From Craspedostauros australis (Eukaryota; Bacillariophyta; Bacillariophyceae; Mastogloiales; Achnanthaceae), in assembly GCA_026770025.1 (NCBI GenBank), contig JAMXDE010000005.1, positions 2,914,001 to 2,978,000 on the forward strand: a DNA stretch of 64,000 nucleotides, given 5' to 3'. The notes under the pieces are model-generated. The model made no database searches. It saw only the letters and a program-made list of their open reading frames with translations, and had not been told where the DNA came from. Made by a program: the position numbers and the translations under genes. Below, piece by piece: positions 10,194 to 22,152 of the stretch; position 1 is the first letter of the stretch, and each line of letters starts with the position of its first letter.

Positions 10194-12173
10194 CTACTGG
10201 ATCAATGCGTGTTGCTCGTTGTTGACTTCATCCGAGAATGTATCCGCGCCGGCTTGTGCTTCATCGCCGTCGCCCGGCCTACGGAACAGGAGCTCGATCT
10301 CCTCCAGCGACAGACCCTTCGTTTCCGGCAACGCAAAGTACAGCGAGACGAAACCGACCAAGGCCACCACGCCGTACAGGGCGAACGCACCGTACGCGGT
10401 CAACGCCGACGGGTCGCTCATGGTGAGGAAGGTCGCGCTGACGACGAGGTTCGAGATCCAGTTCGTGCCCGTGGAGATGCTGACGGCGACGGAGCGGTGC
10501 TTCAGCGGGTAGATCTCCGAGTTGATGGTCCATGGCATGGCGCCCATGCCGCAGCCGAACGTGAGGAGGTACATGACCATGAAGACCACGGAAAGCCAGC
10601 CGTAGGGATTGGAGCAGGAGTGGTACACCCACGTCGCATCGGCCGGGCAGGACGCGGTCATATCCTGAGCGAAGGGGCCGTCGGAATTGCCGGCCATGCA
10701 CGCGCCGTTGCAGAATCCGCAGCCGTCGATGTTGGCGCAGTCGTAGCAATACGCGGTGATGCCGTTCCACACCACGGCCGGCTGCGTCTTGCAGGCATCG
10801 TCGATCGTCGTGGTGTCACCGGAGGAGACTCTGGAGAGGTAGAACGAGATGGACAGGCCCGCGAGGGAAAAGGTGACCATGAAGAGCGACCACAGCACGA
10901 GCGTGCGACGACCGGCGCGATCCACCAGCACGACGCTGATGACGATGCCCACCACCTGTGCCAACGACGTGAGGCCGCTCAACCACACCGCGTGCGTCTC
11001 GTCGAAACCTGCCATCTCGTAGATACTCGCTGCGTAGTACATGACGGTGTTGATGCCGCACAGTTGCTGGATGAGCATCAAACCGCAACCCAATGTGAGC
11101 GCCCGTCGCGTCGGTTTGTCGGCGATTGCAGCCGCCAATCGTTCGAAGAAGCCATCCTCTTCCTCCTGTTTCGCATCTGTCGATGATACTACTACAACAG
11201 CACCTGCCTCTACCTCTACCTCTACCTCTGCCGCGTCTGGTTCCTGATCGCTGCCGTAACCCAAGGATGGGCGTCTGCCTTCGCTGTCAGCTCTCACGGC
11301 TACAGCATCGGGGATATTCCCCGCATCGCCGTTGGCTGAAGTTTGCGGCATCGATGCCAAAATCTCATCGTACTCCTTGCGAGCATCCATTTCATGGACC
11401 CGCAGAGACAAGAGCACATCCAACGCCTTCTCGTTGAGGCCTTTCGAAACGAACCAACGCGGGCTTTCGGGAAGGTTGAGGAATCCGATGAACATGGTGA
11501 TGCTCGGCACGGCGGCCAACCCCAGCATGTACCTCCATCCCGAGATGGGCATGAGCTCGTCGAAGAAACCGTCCACCATGCCGGCCGTGAACTGGCCCAA
11601 CGGAACCATGAGGATGTTGATGGTGACGAGCATGCCGCGCATCTCCGGCAGGGATATCTCCGCGATGTACACCGGCGTCGTGAGGGACGCGATGCCGATG
11701 CCCAACCCCACAACGATACGCCCTACCACCATCGATGGGTAGTCCCACGACAGAAAGAGCACCAGCGAACCGAGCGTGAAGACGCCCGCAGCGAGCAGGA
11801 TCGCAAACCGCCGGCCAAAGACGCTGTTGATGGTTCCGCCGTACACGGATGCCAGGAAGGCTGCGACGATGGTGGAGGACACCACCACCTCCTCCTGCGC
11901 CGTATCGAGGCCGAAGGCCCTGCGGATGGGCAGCATGGCACCCGAGATCACCCCGGTATCGTAGCCAAACAGGAAGCCTCCGATGGCTGCCATTCCCGTC
12001 AGGAACCTCATCTTGCGCTGCACTTCTGCTCGACGCGCATCGGTGCTTGGATCGCAGCCGCCGTCGTCGATGCTGGCCATCACGCTTTGCGGCTGTTCTG
12101 CGCCTTTGTCATCATTCCCATCTTGCTGGTCGTCTTCCGTTCTCAGCAGATCATGGCCATGCCTCGGCGCCAT
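10194..12173 (-). CDS. HMIT/SLC2A13-like proton-coupled inositol/sugar transporter
   Basis: A 659-aa MFS sugar-porter protein from the ATG at 12173; the frame stays open for 112 codons upstream, but that extension is low-complexity Ser/Thr/Arg sequence. About twelve membrane segments are visible, starting [17 protein letters not shown], the signature first helix. Other family marks: GRR after helix 2 ([10 protein letters not shown]), PESPRW before the central loop, and PETKG near the C-terminus. Between helices 9 and 10 lies a Cys-rich extracellular loop ([18 protein letters not shown], then ASCP and HSCSNPYGW), the hallmark separating HMIT (SLC2A13) H+/myo-inositol symporters from other GLUTs. 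The central cytoplasmic loop is long and acidic (EVEVEVEAG). Likely plasma membrane or vacuole. Single exon. Substrate is inferred from the loop. Confidence 0.88.
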   Translation of the reverse strand: MAPRHGHDLLRTEDDQQDGNDDKGAEQPQSVMASIDDGGCDPSTDARRAEVQRKMRFLTGMAAIGGFLFGYDTGVISGAMLPIRRAFGLDTAQEEVVVSSTIVAAFLASVYGGTINSVFGRRFAILLAAGVFTLGSLVLFLSWDYPSMVVGRIVVGLGIGIASLTTPVYIAEISLPEMRGMLVTINILMVPLGQFTAGMVDGFFDELMPISGWRYMLGLAAVPSITMFIGFLNLPESPRWFVSKGLNEKALDVLLSLRVHEMDARKEYDEILASMPQTSANGDAGNIPDAVAVRADSEGRRPSLGYGSDQEPDAAEVEVEVEAGAVVVVSSTDAKQEEEDGFFERLAAAIADKPTRRALTLGCGLMLIQQLCGINTVMYYAASIYEMAGFDETHAVWLSGLTSLAQVVGIVISVVLVDRAGRRTLVLWSLFMVTFSLAGLSISFYLSRVSSGDTTTIDDACKTQPAVVWNGITAYCYDCANIDGCGFCNGACMAGNSDGPFAQDMTASCPADATWVYHSCSNPYGWLSVVFMVMYLLTFGCGMGAMPWTINSEIYPLKHRSVAVSISTGTNWISNLVVSATFLTMSDPSALTAYGAFALYGVVALVGFVSLYFALPETKGLSLEEIELLFRRPGDGDEAQAGADTFSDEVNNEQHALIQ

Positions 12174-12701
12174 TTCAATGGACTTCAGTTTTCCTGCTGC
12201 AACAGCTCTTCCCGCCGTTGATGATGCTGGTGCTGTTGCTTGTGATGCTGTTACTTGCGATGTTGTTGCTCGCGATGTTGTTGATCGTCTGCTTGGCTGG
12301 ATGATGTGTGCGCTGCGTCTGTTTCTGTGCGACCTATCACAATGAATGCGTTCCAAGCGCGGCTCGTGTGATCCAACCTTCACAACACGGACAGGCCTAC
12401 TGAATTCTCGTACACATTCTACGAGACCGGGATCGGAAGGTGTTCTTTTTGTGCCGGTTCTGTTGTTCTTGTTCCGTGCCACCAAATGACCAATCACAAC
12501 GTGTTCCACAGACTACGACAACGAACCAAGAGGGAGAGTGATACACAAACTCATCTTCTTCTGATTCACTCGAGGATGATTGCTCTAACACAGCGTACTC
12601 AACTTGCGTGCGTTCAGCAGTGCATCATCCGCAACGTACTACTATTATGCCACACCAATCAATCTATTACCTTCATCATTGTATTACACTGCACATGCAA
12701 A
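12174..12701. other. intergenic between transporter and Sec8
   Basis: Both neighbours are on the minus strand, so this holds the transporter promoter and leader and the Sec8 3' region. GATGTTG/GATGCTG words repeat near 12220-12290. No other feature is seen. Confidence 0.45.
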
Positions 12702-15700
12702 TTAAACACCATTGGTCATTCGTCGCTGCAACATGTGATAACGCCCGATGTCGCCTTGTCTTCCTGGCCCGTCCATGGCGAACATGAGCTGGAAGTCCGC
12801 ATCTGAGAAGTCGTCGTGGTTGGCCTGGTAGTACGCTTCGAGCTCGGACATCTCCAGCTCCATCATGGCCATGAAGGACGCAGATCTCTCGAACGACACG
12901 GCGGCCAATTCAATGTCCCAGAAGGAGTTGTCGAAGCTCGTGGCGCCCTTTAGGTCGCGGTACAGCACGGAACCGCTGCGATCCAGCGCTTCGATGCCGT
13001 TCACGGAGAGCGGCGCCCTCGTGATGATGCCTTCGCCTGCCGCCAGCACGCGCACGGTTTGGATCAGGCACAGCGGGATGTATTGCTCCAGGCTGGAGAA
13101 GGCGTACGCAGTCACCGCGTTGCCCGCGGCTTCTCTCAGGTTGTCGGATGCGGCGGTCAGGTATTCTCCGAGGTCGTTCACGGAGGATGGGATGCGGACT
13201 GCGTCACGCGCCACGATGGTGGAGCTTGTGCACACCTTCGACAGGCGGATCACGGTTTGCATCATGATGTCGGCGCGGCAGAATTTCGCCATCTTCAGGC
13301 CGTTGGCCTTGATGCTCTTGATTGCCTCGCGCAGCGCGCGTGTGGACGTCAGCGTCTTGTTACCGCCCAGGTTCGTTCGGACCTTCAGGCGGCTCTCCAA
13401 CAGACTGGACAGCTTCAGCAAGGAGTGCGACAAGCATGCGGATTTCATCAGCACTTCATCAGAGCAGACCGTGATCTTGGTCTGCTTGTCCGTTGCGAAT
13501 TCCAGGAATGGTTTCATAAACTGCAGCTCCTGGCTCAGGTTGTGCTCCTCACGATCGACGCCGCCCACGAGGTCCAGATCCTCCATGCCAGGGATGTTGG
13601 AACGATTCAAGTTCGCGCCGCTGCGAGGAGTGTCGGCAGATGGCGGCGTCAGAGACGGCAACAATCCGCTGTCCCTCGCAACAGCATCTTCCGAAACCTC
13701 CAGCAGATCACCATCCGCGTAAGCCAGCACCAGCTGCGCAAATGCCTTGCGGCGTTCCATGCTCTGTCCGAAGGTGTTCTGGTTGCCCGCTGCGGCACTG
13801 TTTCTGTCGTTGAGCAAGCTCAGCGCGGTCTTGCCATTGCAGAGTTTGTTGACCTGCTGCTTGACGCGGGAGATGAAGGTGAGGATGACGTGCTCCAGAA
13901 CGGCAACCAGCGGCAGGTACATTTCCCCGCCTCTCGGCAGTCTGTGCAAGGCAAGGAAGAGAGGACCGGTTGAAGTGTAGAGTGCATCGCATGCCTTGCC
14001 CATGTCCACATCCTGCGGTTCGTTCGAGCTGGCTCTTGCAAAGACGTTGCGATCCAGCACGGGATCGAAAGCATCGACGCGCTCCAATGCGCGCACGGTG
14101 CCGTCCACCGCTTCCTCCTGCAAGACGGGCAGCAAGTCTTTCTTGATCAGCTTGTCCAAGAATTCGATCGCCGGCTCCTCCTGCTGCGTGTTGTACGACG
14201 GAGTGGATGTGTCCTCCCCAGTCACCTGGGCAAGCTCTTTGCGCAAGGCCTGGATGTTCGATGTCCACTTCGCCACGGGCTTGCGGAAGAAGAGCGCATG
14301 CCGGATCTGTGCGTTGTTGTTCGTCTTTGGGAACAGAATATCGGAGACGAAACGCTGCGTGGTCAACTCGCCGATGGCCGACTTGGAGGCGTTGCTGGAC
14401 ATGTTCTCTACGCGGGTGTTCGACTTCTTCTCCCGGTCGATGATGCCAAGGCTGAAGAGACCAGATTCGTGTGTGACCATGCCACGGCCCTTCGCTGTTG
14501 CCGCCGAATCTCCCATCGGGCCAGTAGGTGTTCGGATGGATTCGTTCAAGCAGGCCTTGACGAAGTCTTTGATCTCTCGTTCCATGATTGATTTCGCCAG
14601 CGAGAGCACTGACTGCATCGCTGAAGATGGGGATGAATACGCTGTTGATTTCTCTTGTGTCTGTCATTGTCATCGCCATTGCCATCAATGGGAAAAGTCA
14701 TCCAATTGGTGGATCGGAAGGTACAATTCAATTTTGCATGACACAGGATGACATGGCACAACAATGTGAAGAATGTGTAGATCAATCAAAGAACCCAACA
14801 TGAATAAAATGATGAGCACACAAACAATTGTGCCATGATCGTACATTGTGTTAGAACATTGGATGGTGCAACCAGTTCAAGCATGACTGCACTCGCACAG
14901 ACAAACGAAGGACGCATCAATCCATGTGTACACCTGCGAAGTCTGCAAACGAACATGCGTACGCGCGCGACCAACGAAGATCCGCTTGGATAGCAACACA
15001 ACAAAGATGCACCCCCCCCCCCCCCCCAACGACACTTACCACGCGGTATCGCAGAACTTGCGCAAAATGCCCCAACCGCACCATGACACAACCGAATGCC
15101 GAGAGGACGCCATTCAGGTGCTTCCTGAGCTCTCGCAAGTCCGCATGCTTCGCCGATCTGCTCATCATGGTGTACCTGCCACCCTTCATCTTGCCCAAGC
15201 GCTCCAGCCTGCAGAATGTTCGGATTTGCTCCCTCTGAACCAATTTTTTGATTTCCTTCTCAACAATATCTTGCAGAATGCGTTCGACGTCATCCAATCG
15301 ACGCAGCTGGGCCAGGCATTCCACGAGCGTGCGCAGTGCGACCGTTGGATCCGCGTAGCGCGGTCGATGGATGTGCGTTCGCGTCTGCCCTGTTGCAAGA
15401 GCCAGTTCTTCGAGGCATCTTCGTTCGTCCGCGTCCAGATCGAATTCGGCCTCGATCGTTGAAATAGGAATGACGATGGGCTTGCGTGACATGGCGGTGC
15501 GCATGGGGATCATGGCCCCGTCACCGTGTCCTGCTGCCGGTGAGCTATGGACCGAGTTGTCGTTTGTGTCGTCTTCGCTGTCTTCCTCATCCTCGTCCAG
15601 GTGTTGGTACTCGAGGAGGTCCTCGTGGGGATCGCCATCCATGTTCTGCAGGTCGTCGTCCAAGGCGAAGCGCATGGTGTTGGTCAGGAAGGGGTTGCGC

Positions 15701-16890
15701 ATGCTGGACCTCTCATCACCCGAATTGAGGTTGGAGGTGAGGATGTTCTTGAGGAGGGTGCGCTGCTTCGTCTTGCTGTCGTTGGACATGATGGATGCAT
15801 TCGTCGAGAGCCCGGTCCCTCCCATGCCCGAAGCACCCGCCAACGAGGCACCGCTCCCAATGCCCCTGTTGATGCCCTTGTCCTTGCTGACGGCCGTGAT
15901 GAGCACCGCCATACCATTTCCGGTGCGCAGGAAGAGAACGTCCGACAGGATCTCCCACACCACCTCTTCGGCGCGTTGCTTGCGCAACATGAGCTGTTCC
16001 ATGATCTTGTGCAGGGCCTGGACCTGCGCGATGTCGTCTGAGAACATGGTGTCCAGCGCAGAGGCCAGACCCAGGACGGCCGCACCGATGCGATTGGCCC
16101 GCAGGTAGAGGTCGAACTGCCTCGGAGCCGCACGGATCTTGTCGAGCTTATCCAGCAGACCGAGCACGGCCTCGCATTCCAGCTTCTTGAGCCACAGCTC
16201 GCGCAGTGACATCGCGGACGCGGCGGCGGTGACCGCGCCAGTCGGAACTCCCGGAGGTGCACCCCCGGCGACCGCGTTGGCGGCTCCGTTCTGGTTGACC
16301 GGCTGCGAGTGCGCGCCCAGCGTCTCCTGGATCTCCAGCACCTGCTTTCTGAGGCTGCGGACCTTGCTGACGGCGTCGTGGAACTGCCTTGCGACATGGC
16401 CGACCTGCACGACGGATCCGTTGAGGTCGACGCAATGCGTCATGGCCAGATGCTCGATGGCGTGCTCCACCACGGTCTGCTGCTCCTTGAGCGCCTTGTA
16501 GGCCGGGTTGCGCTCCGAGGCGTCCATCATGTGCCGATCGGTGTTGCCCACCGCCAGGTCGTCGGCCAGCTGCATCCCCAGGACGTCGATGACGCGTCCC
16601 AGCGTGTGGAACTTGCGCGGGTCGTCGAAGAAGTCCTCGTCCACCTCTTCGTTGAGGCGCTGCTCCATGTGCGCGAGATCGGGCCGGTCCTCCTCGTACT
16701 GGCCGCCCCCGCGGCTGCTCTGCCGCGACAGCTCCGATTGGCTGTGCGTGGACATGGTCTTCGCGGGCGTGCGGCGCTTCGAGGAGGCCACGGACACGTC
16801 TTCACGGCCGCCGCTCCTCCTGCCGGACTTGGAGGCCAGTCTTGGTTGGTCGCCGCCATCGTCCGCAGAGCTTCCGCCTCGTCGTGGCAT
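12702..16890 (-). CDS. SEC8: exocyst complex component Sec8 (EXOC4)
   Basis: Two exons join cleanly: 16890-15093 and 14620-12702, with an intron at 14621-15092 (donor at 15092, acceptor ..ccatcttcAG). The phase-1 junction gives LSAF-AMQSVLSLAK and 1238 aa in total. The N-terminal ~80 residues are Ser/Arg-rich and disordered. Residues about 88-330 match the Sec8 N-terminal helical domain: FFDDPRKFHTLGRVIDVLG, coiled-coil HDAVSKVRSLRKQVLEIQE, LRELWLKKLECEAVLGLLDK, APRQFDLYLRANRIGAAVL. The second exon carries the helical C-terminal half, including FLDKLIKKDLLPVLQEEA followed by DAFDP, which lines up with the family's FLxxFI..FLP...pdAF region. Sec8 is a core subunit of the octameric complex tethering secretory vesicles to the plasma membrane. 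It is longer than the animal protein (about 970 aa), owing to disordered insertions. A 16-base C run lies in the intron. Confidence 0.85.
15012..15027. repeat. C16 homopolymer in the Sec8 intron
   Basis: Sixteen consecutive C on the plus strand; a likely length-variable or error-prone site, outside coding sequence in the model given here. Confidence 0.85.
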
Positions 16891-18610
16891 GCTGCTGTCG
16901 TTAATCTGCTGTTTGGATAATGGAGGGTGTGAGGGTCAGCGGAGTGGATTGGACTTCTGCTGTTCGCTTGTTCGTACTCGTATCGACAACAATGAAGGCC
17001 GCTGTTGATCTGTCTCTCTTTGTGATCTCTTTGTGATCCGTATCCTTCATCACGAGACGCCAACAACCGCCATGATCGCCGTTCCGTCATTGTCGCTCCG
17101 TGTTTGTATCGGTGGGAGTCCGACCGTGAGAAGCACGACACACGACCGTTGGGTGCATCTTTGCCCTGTTTGATGAGACAAATGACTCATCGGATTAAAC
17201 GACATGACCGATATCGACTAGATGGACTAAACACGTCGGATTCGCTCACTTTTTTCTTGCTCGCCTTTTCTTGGTCCAAACAAGAAAACGACAACAACAA
17301 GATCGCGCAACGAGCATCCATCATTACCACCACCCCTTGCCCATGTCCGAAGACGACGAAGGGAGGAGGAGGAAGAAGAGGAGGATACTTACTATGACCA
17401 CCCGTTGGTGATGAGGAGGTGGTGTCTGCTGTGCTGCGCCGGTGGTCGGTCCACCACGCACATCCACACACTCGCGAAGACATCGATGGAGATGAAAGGA
17501 GCCAGACATCGCAATTCTTCCGCAGCTGTATCATCCTCCCCAGCGTGTTGGCGCGCAACTCATGGCAAACAGACAGGAGGCGAACGCGGCCACTCCGAAA
17601 CAAGATCTTTGGTGGATCATTCACAGTTGATCACAGAACTTATTATGGGACGCGGTATGCCATTGCCGTCGTCGATGGACGTCTCCGGATGTGGCAGCTG
17701 TCGTTGATACAGCTGCGACAAGCGGGAGTGGTATCAGGGACAGCAATGTGGCATCACCATCTACGATGACAGAATCGTTGATACGCCATGGGAAGTGTGA
17801 CTTGATGTATCAACTCTGTCTCAATGCTGTCGCAGCTGTGGTGAGCGCTGATCCACATGATCTCATCATCCATCGATCGTTAAGCATCTAGTCGTTGTCA
17901 CCATCTCGACGGCGAGCATTCAAAAAAAGCACGACCACCTCAATCACAGACGCTCTGCACATCCAATGACGGTGTCGGATCTGCATTGCACCAGAGGCAT
18001 TGTAGTGCGATGGTCATCGCGCTTGGATCGCATGACTTGAGCAGTGTGAGTATTGTGAGATGCGATGGGCGTCGCGTTGTGCCGCAGCGAACGAGACCAC
18101 TTGTCTTCCAGCATTCACGTACTCACACACAATCATAAAATCTGCTTTTGCACAAGCTGAAACACCTCTCGCACACAACTCATCAAACCATCCACATCAA
18201 CCATCAAGCCAACAAGAAGAAAACGCACACACAGGGTTCGTCAACATCTCTCAACATCATCCGACAAACGGTACGTGCAATGTGCTCATGGTGATCCGCC
18301 CCTGCGCTTCCTCCTTGACCGTCGTGTTTGTCTCCCGCGCTGTCCTTTTCTCTTGTTGCCAAAGTTGATGCCAATGTTGATGTCAAATTTGATGCCATCG
18401 TTCTGTGCCTCTCTCCGCATCGCAACAACAGCAACAACAAAACGGAACCGTTCTGATTGCTTGCCACTGTATCATCGGTGACGATGACGATGTCAATAAC
18501 GATGGCACAATGATACTGACCCTCGTATTCACAAACTGCGCTGTTCGTAATCGTGCATTCCTCATCCTCGCTACTCTGGTGCACAGCAACGTAGAGTACT
18601 CTCCTGCACG
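16891..18610. other. intergenic, divergent promoter region
   Basis: Lies between the divergent Sec8 (-) and unknown Ser-rich (+) genes. Open frames here (for example minus-strand 17187-17624) have low-complexity, unconserved-looking translations. No RNA gene or repeat is recognised. Confidence 0.45.
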
Positions 18611-19501
18611 ATGTCTCCCATTGACTTCCAGCCCGCATCACCCGTCCCAATCCGCAATTTCCGACAGGATGCAAGCCTCGAAAGTTCGCCGCTGAGTGAC
18701 CCCTCTGGTCGAATCCAGGCTCTCTTCATCGACAGAGTCCCTTCAATTGATTTTCCAAGTTTCGACGTCCTCTCCTTTGACGGTTGTTGCAACGATTCAC
18801 CTGCAGCGAAAAACGTCGCCGCTTCTTCGCCCCACTCGCCCCGATCTGTTGACATGCAACGAAGTCTCTCAAGCGGAAGCGGGCGATCACGTTCCACGAG
18901 AAGAGATGGAGGAAAATCCAAGCACGGTAGTTGCTCCTACTCGTCTAGCGCAGAACATTCTCGTATCACGCCCAGCAAACATGGCAAATCCATGATCAAC
19001 ATCCGACCTCCGAAGTGCATCTACCTGCGGCCACGCCGACAAATGTATGAGCGTCGTGCCCGACGATGCTTCGGCAGCCAGCCCATGAGCAAGAATACGA
19101 AGATGGGCAACGTCAACAGCAATACCGCCAAACCAAGTCCATTCAACTACAATGCCTTCATCCGCGGCCTCACGCGGCGGTCAGTGTCGAAGGATGGTGC
19201 GACTGCGGATGCTTCTGGCATCTTCCTCTCTCCAACCCAACCCGGACGTGAAGACTGGAGCGCAATGCACTCGCCGCCACCAACCAGACGCAGCCAACGT
19301 TCCGTCTGCTGCTCCACTCCCGTCGTCGCCAGCAGCCTGAGCATGGGACAGCTGACGGAAGCCGATTCGTTGGCATCGGACGCACCATCGAGGGCCAGCA
19401 GTTCCATTTCGTCCGTGGCCAGATCCCTCCATGCCGACTTTGAGGCGGAGTATTCCTCGTCCTCCTCTCCATCGTCGCCGCAATCGTCGAAGAGTATGTG
19501 A
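18611..19501 (+). CDS. Ser/Arg-rich protein of unknown function
   Basis: A 296-aa single frame. The sequence is rich in Ser, Arg and Pro, with many short SP/RS motifs that look like kinase sites (SPVPIRNF, RSLSSGSGRSRSTRRDGGKS, SSISSVARS). A more ordered centre at residues 130-200 contains CIYLRPRRQMYERRARRCF and SPFNYNAFIRGLTRRS. No signal peptide, membrane segment or known domain is recognised. The C-terminus is a polyserine/acidic tail. Composition argues for a real, largely disordered, probably nuclear or cytoskeletal protein, but nothing confirms expression. It lies upstream of and on the same strand as the EF-hand gene. Confidence 0.5.
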   Translation: MSPIDFQPASPVPIRNFRQDASLESSPLSDPSGRIQALFIDRVPSIDFPSFDVLSFDGCCNDSPAAKNVAASSPHSPRSVDMQRSLSSGSGRSRSTRRDGGKSKHGSCSYSSSAEHSRITPSKHGKSMINIRPPKCIYLRPRRQMYERRARRCFGSQPMSKNTKMGNVNSNTAKPSPFNYNAFIRGLTRRSVSKDGATADASGIFLSPTQPGREDWSAMHSPPPTRRSQRSVCCSTPVVASSLSMGQLTEADSLASDAPSRASSSISSVARSLHADFEAEYSSSSSPSSPQSSKSM

Positions 19502-20274
19502 AGTACTCTGTCGATTCATCGCAATACGTATGTTCGGACCACAGTTGGTCCAGACCGCAGTCCAACAGAGCATAGCACAGTACGAGTAGTACCACATGTA
19601 TAATAGAGTAGCAAATGATTAGAAATGAACTTGCTCTTGTGTTCAGGAAAGCGAGAGAGAGAGAGAGACTCGAGACAGGCCGCGCCGAGTCGGACAATGC
19701 TCCTATTCCCGAGTGATAGCCATTCGGTCGAGCCGAATTGATTCCTCCGAATGATCAGCCCATGAGAACACCTCTGGTTCGCGTTCTGGTTTTGAAATGG
19801 ATGTGAAAGGAGAAACGGTTTCTTTGTCGTTGATGCCGCCGCCTTGTGCGCTTTGAGGGGGGAGGGAAGATTTATCCGATGCGAAAAGCGGGAACGCCCT
19901 GTGTGGGTGTGGATGTGGGTGTCACACCCGAATTCACCCATCAACGACACCGCGCCATGGTGAGATTGTGACTGTTTCTTCACATGTGTCTGCGTGAAAA
20001 CAAATCCTCGAACAAGCACAAAACACGAAGGTATGCCTCTCGCATCCCTCACACCTCTCGTCAACACATGCACACACAAACAGTCAAAGCTCCCGAGACA
20101 CTCATCCACACTGGCGACCCTGACCAATCCAATACAAACCGCACAGCAACAACAGCGATAAGAGCTGCATTAAAACAGCCAAGAAGCCAAGAAGCCGAGC
20201 AAGGACGAATCCACGCTAGCACAGGTATTATACCACAATTGAGCACTGATTAACTGAGCATCGATTCATCGACC
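19502..20274. other. intergenic, no gene recognised
   Basis: Promoter region of the EF-hand gene and 3' region of the Ser-rich gene. A short GA repeat (gagagagagagaga) lies near 19658-19671. Confidence 0.45.
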
Positions 20275-21628
20275 ATGGCCAAAGATGGAGAGTCAAAGAA
20301 GAGGTTCGGGCTGTTCCGACGCAAGAAGAAGGGCTCGTCCTCGCCCACCAGCTCTGGATCCAAGTGGCCAAGCAAGAAGAAGAAGAAGATGCCTTCGGAC
20401 TCCTCCACCCTCATGACCAAGGACCTTCCGATGCCAAAGTACTACGAATTCAACCCCAACAAGCCGATGCTGGGACTGTCGGAGAAGTCAGGCAGTTCGT
20501 TGAGGAGCATCGCCGCCATCTTCACCGGCAGCAACCATGGCGACGATCCCGAACAGGCGCCACCGATAACGCCGGCAAAGCCCGTCGAAGAGCCTGCGCA
20601 AAAGCAGATTGCGGCCGATGCTGCGGCCAAGGAGGACGAAGCGCCCAAGGCATCCTGGTTGTGCCGCACGCGGTACTTCCGGAATCTGTGCAACAACGCG
20701 TTCGAGCTCATTGACACGGATGGTTCCGGGGAAGTGGACGAGAAGGAGCTCTACTCCGGCCTGCTCCTCATCCACCTCAAGCTGGGGACCATGGCGGGGC
20801 CTGCCGCATGCAAGGTGGGTATCTGTTCGTCTCTTTGGATGCTGCTGATGTCCTGGCGCAATCCGCGTTCATCTGGGTATGATTTGCGCGCGATTTTTCA
20901 ACCTTGCATCGTTTGTTGAACTGTGATGGAATAGAGCATCGATCTCACATCAAGTTGCATTGCGTTGCGTGGTGTTGTTTCACATTACTATAATGCATTC
21001 ATTTCCATTTGCGTCTGACATCATCGCATTCGCGTGATTGTGCACATGATCATTTCCTTTTCCACTCCACAATATGCTTTGACAACCACAGCCACTGTCC
21101 AGAGATCGATGCCACGCTGTATTTCTGAAATTCGATAAGGACGAGTCAGGTTATCTGGATCATGAGGAATTCGACAACGTCATGATGGTCTTGTTCGGCA
21201 ACGTCCTCTTCCGCGTCGTCCTCCAGTACGCCATGACGCTCATCATCGTCCCCTTCCTGGCCAAGGCCATGTTGGATGGCATCTACGATGCGTGCAACTT
21301 CCTGTGGGACTTCATCACGGAGCTCGATGAGCACTCCAAATACGCCGATCAGGTGGAGCTCTTCGTCGAGAGCGCGCGTGACCAGATCATTGAATTGTAT
21401 AGCGAGCACGCACCGGATGCCGCGCGAACGGCGGTCGACAAGGTGCACGACATTTTCACATCCATCCCCGACAGCGTTTGGAGCACCGTGCCGCTCACCT
21501 TGACATCGGCGATCCTGGGGATCATGATCGTGCCGTGGAGCATCCTCAAGATGGACGACTTCTTCCAGTACATTGCTGACAGACAAGCTGCTCGCGACGA
21601 GGCCAAGACCAAGAAGAAGGTCACATAG
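20275..21628 (+). CDS. EF-hand calcium-binding membrane protein
   Basis: Two exons, 20275-20814 and 21092-21628, joined in phase 0 (donor gcaag-GTGGGT, acceptor accacAG), give 358 aa. The N-terminus is very basic (KKRFGLFRRKKKG, SKKKKKMP). Two canonical EF-hands follow: DTDGSGEVDEKE near residue 147 in exon 1, and DKDESGYLDHEE near residue 196, completed only by splicing. Two hydrophobic segments follow: VLQYAMTLIIVPFLAKAML and VPLTLTSAILGIMIVPWSI, the second ~45 residues from the end. The pair of calcium loops next to membrane helices suggests a calcium-responsive protein on an internal membrane or the plasma membrane; the basic tail could bind acidic lipids. No named family is recognised. 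The unspliced frame stops soon after the donor, supporting the intron. Confidence 0.8.
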
Positions 21629-22152
21629 TGAAACTGGGATCGTGCACTTGTATCGCGCGCTGCGTGTGGCATGCAAGTTGACACCGAAGTTGCCTCTGCC
21701 ATCGGTGGCTTGCTGCGAGACGCGGCGATTTTTTCTCCCATGATGATGATGCGGGGCGCCACCATTTTCTGCGCATTCGAATGTCCGAACTCTTTTTCGT
21801 ACACGTATTACACACGTACACATTTCATTCCACGATCGTGGTGGAATTGCAGCGCAACATTTTGACGAATGTCAATGCAGCAGCAGCAGCAGAAGAATAG
21901 AGTAGCAGTAATAATTCATGGCGTGATATCTGTTATGATGATGATGATGGATGTCCACAACGTTCAATTCAGTAGCGAGAGTGCAATACATCTTGCTGTC
22001 ACCGTCGATAAGGGCGTTGATGGAAGCTTGAATCTCGTGGGTAGGCGGGATGCCATGCCATGCCATGCCATGCCCACTGTCCATTTCAACTGTCGCCACT
22101 GCGAACACTGCTTCGATCGGCGCTGCATTGCTGATTAGAGAAATCTCTCTCT
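21629..22152. other. intergenic between convergent genes
   Basis: 3' regions of the EF-hand gene (+) and the MFS gene (-). Short simple repeats: CAG units near 21875-21892, ATG units near 21936-21950, and five-base CCATG units near 22045-22075. Confidence 0.5.

Noticed and set aside
17187-17624. 145-aa minus-strand frame between Sec8 and the Ser-rich gene
   Set aside because: Low-complexity Ser/Pro translation with no homology; probably part of the divergent promoter region.
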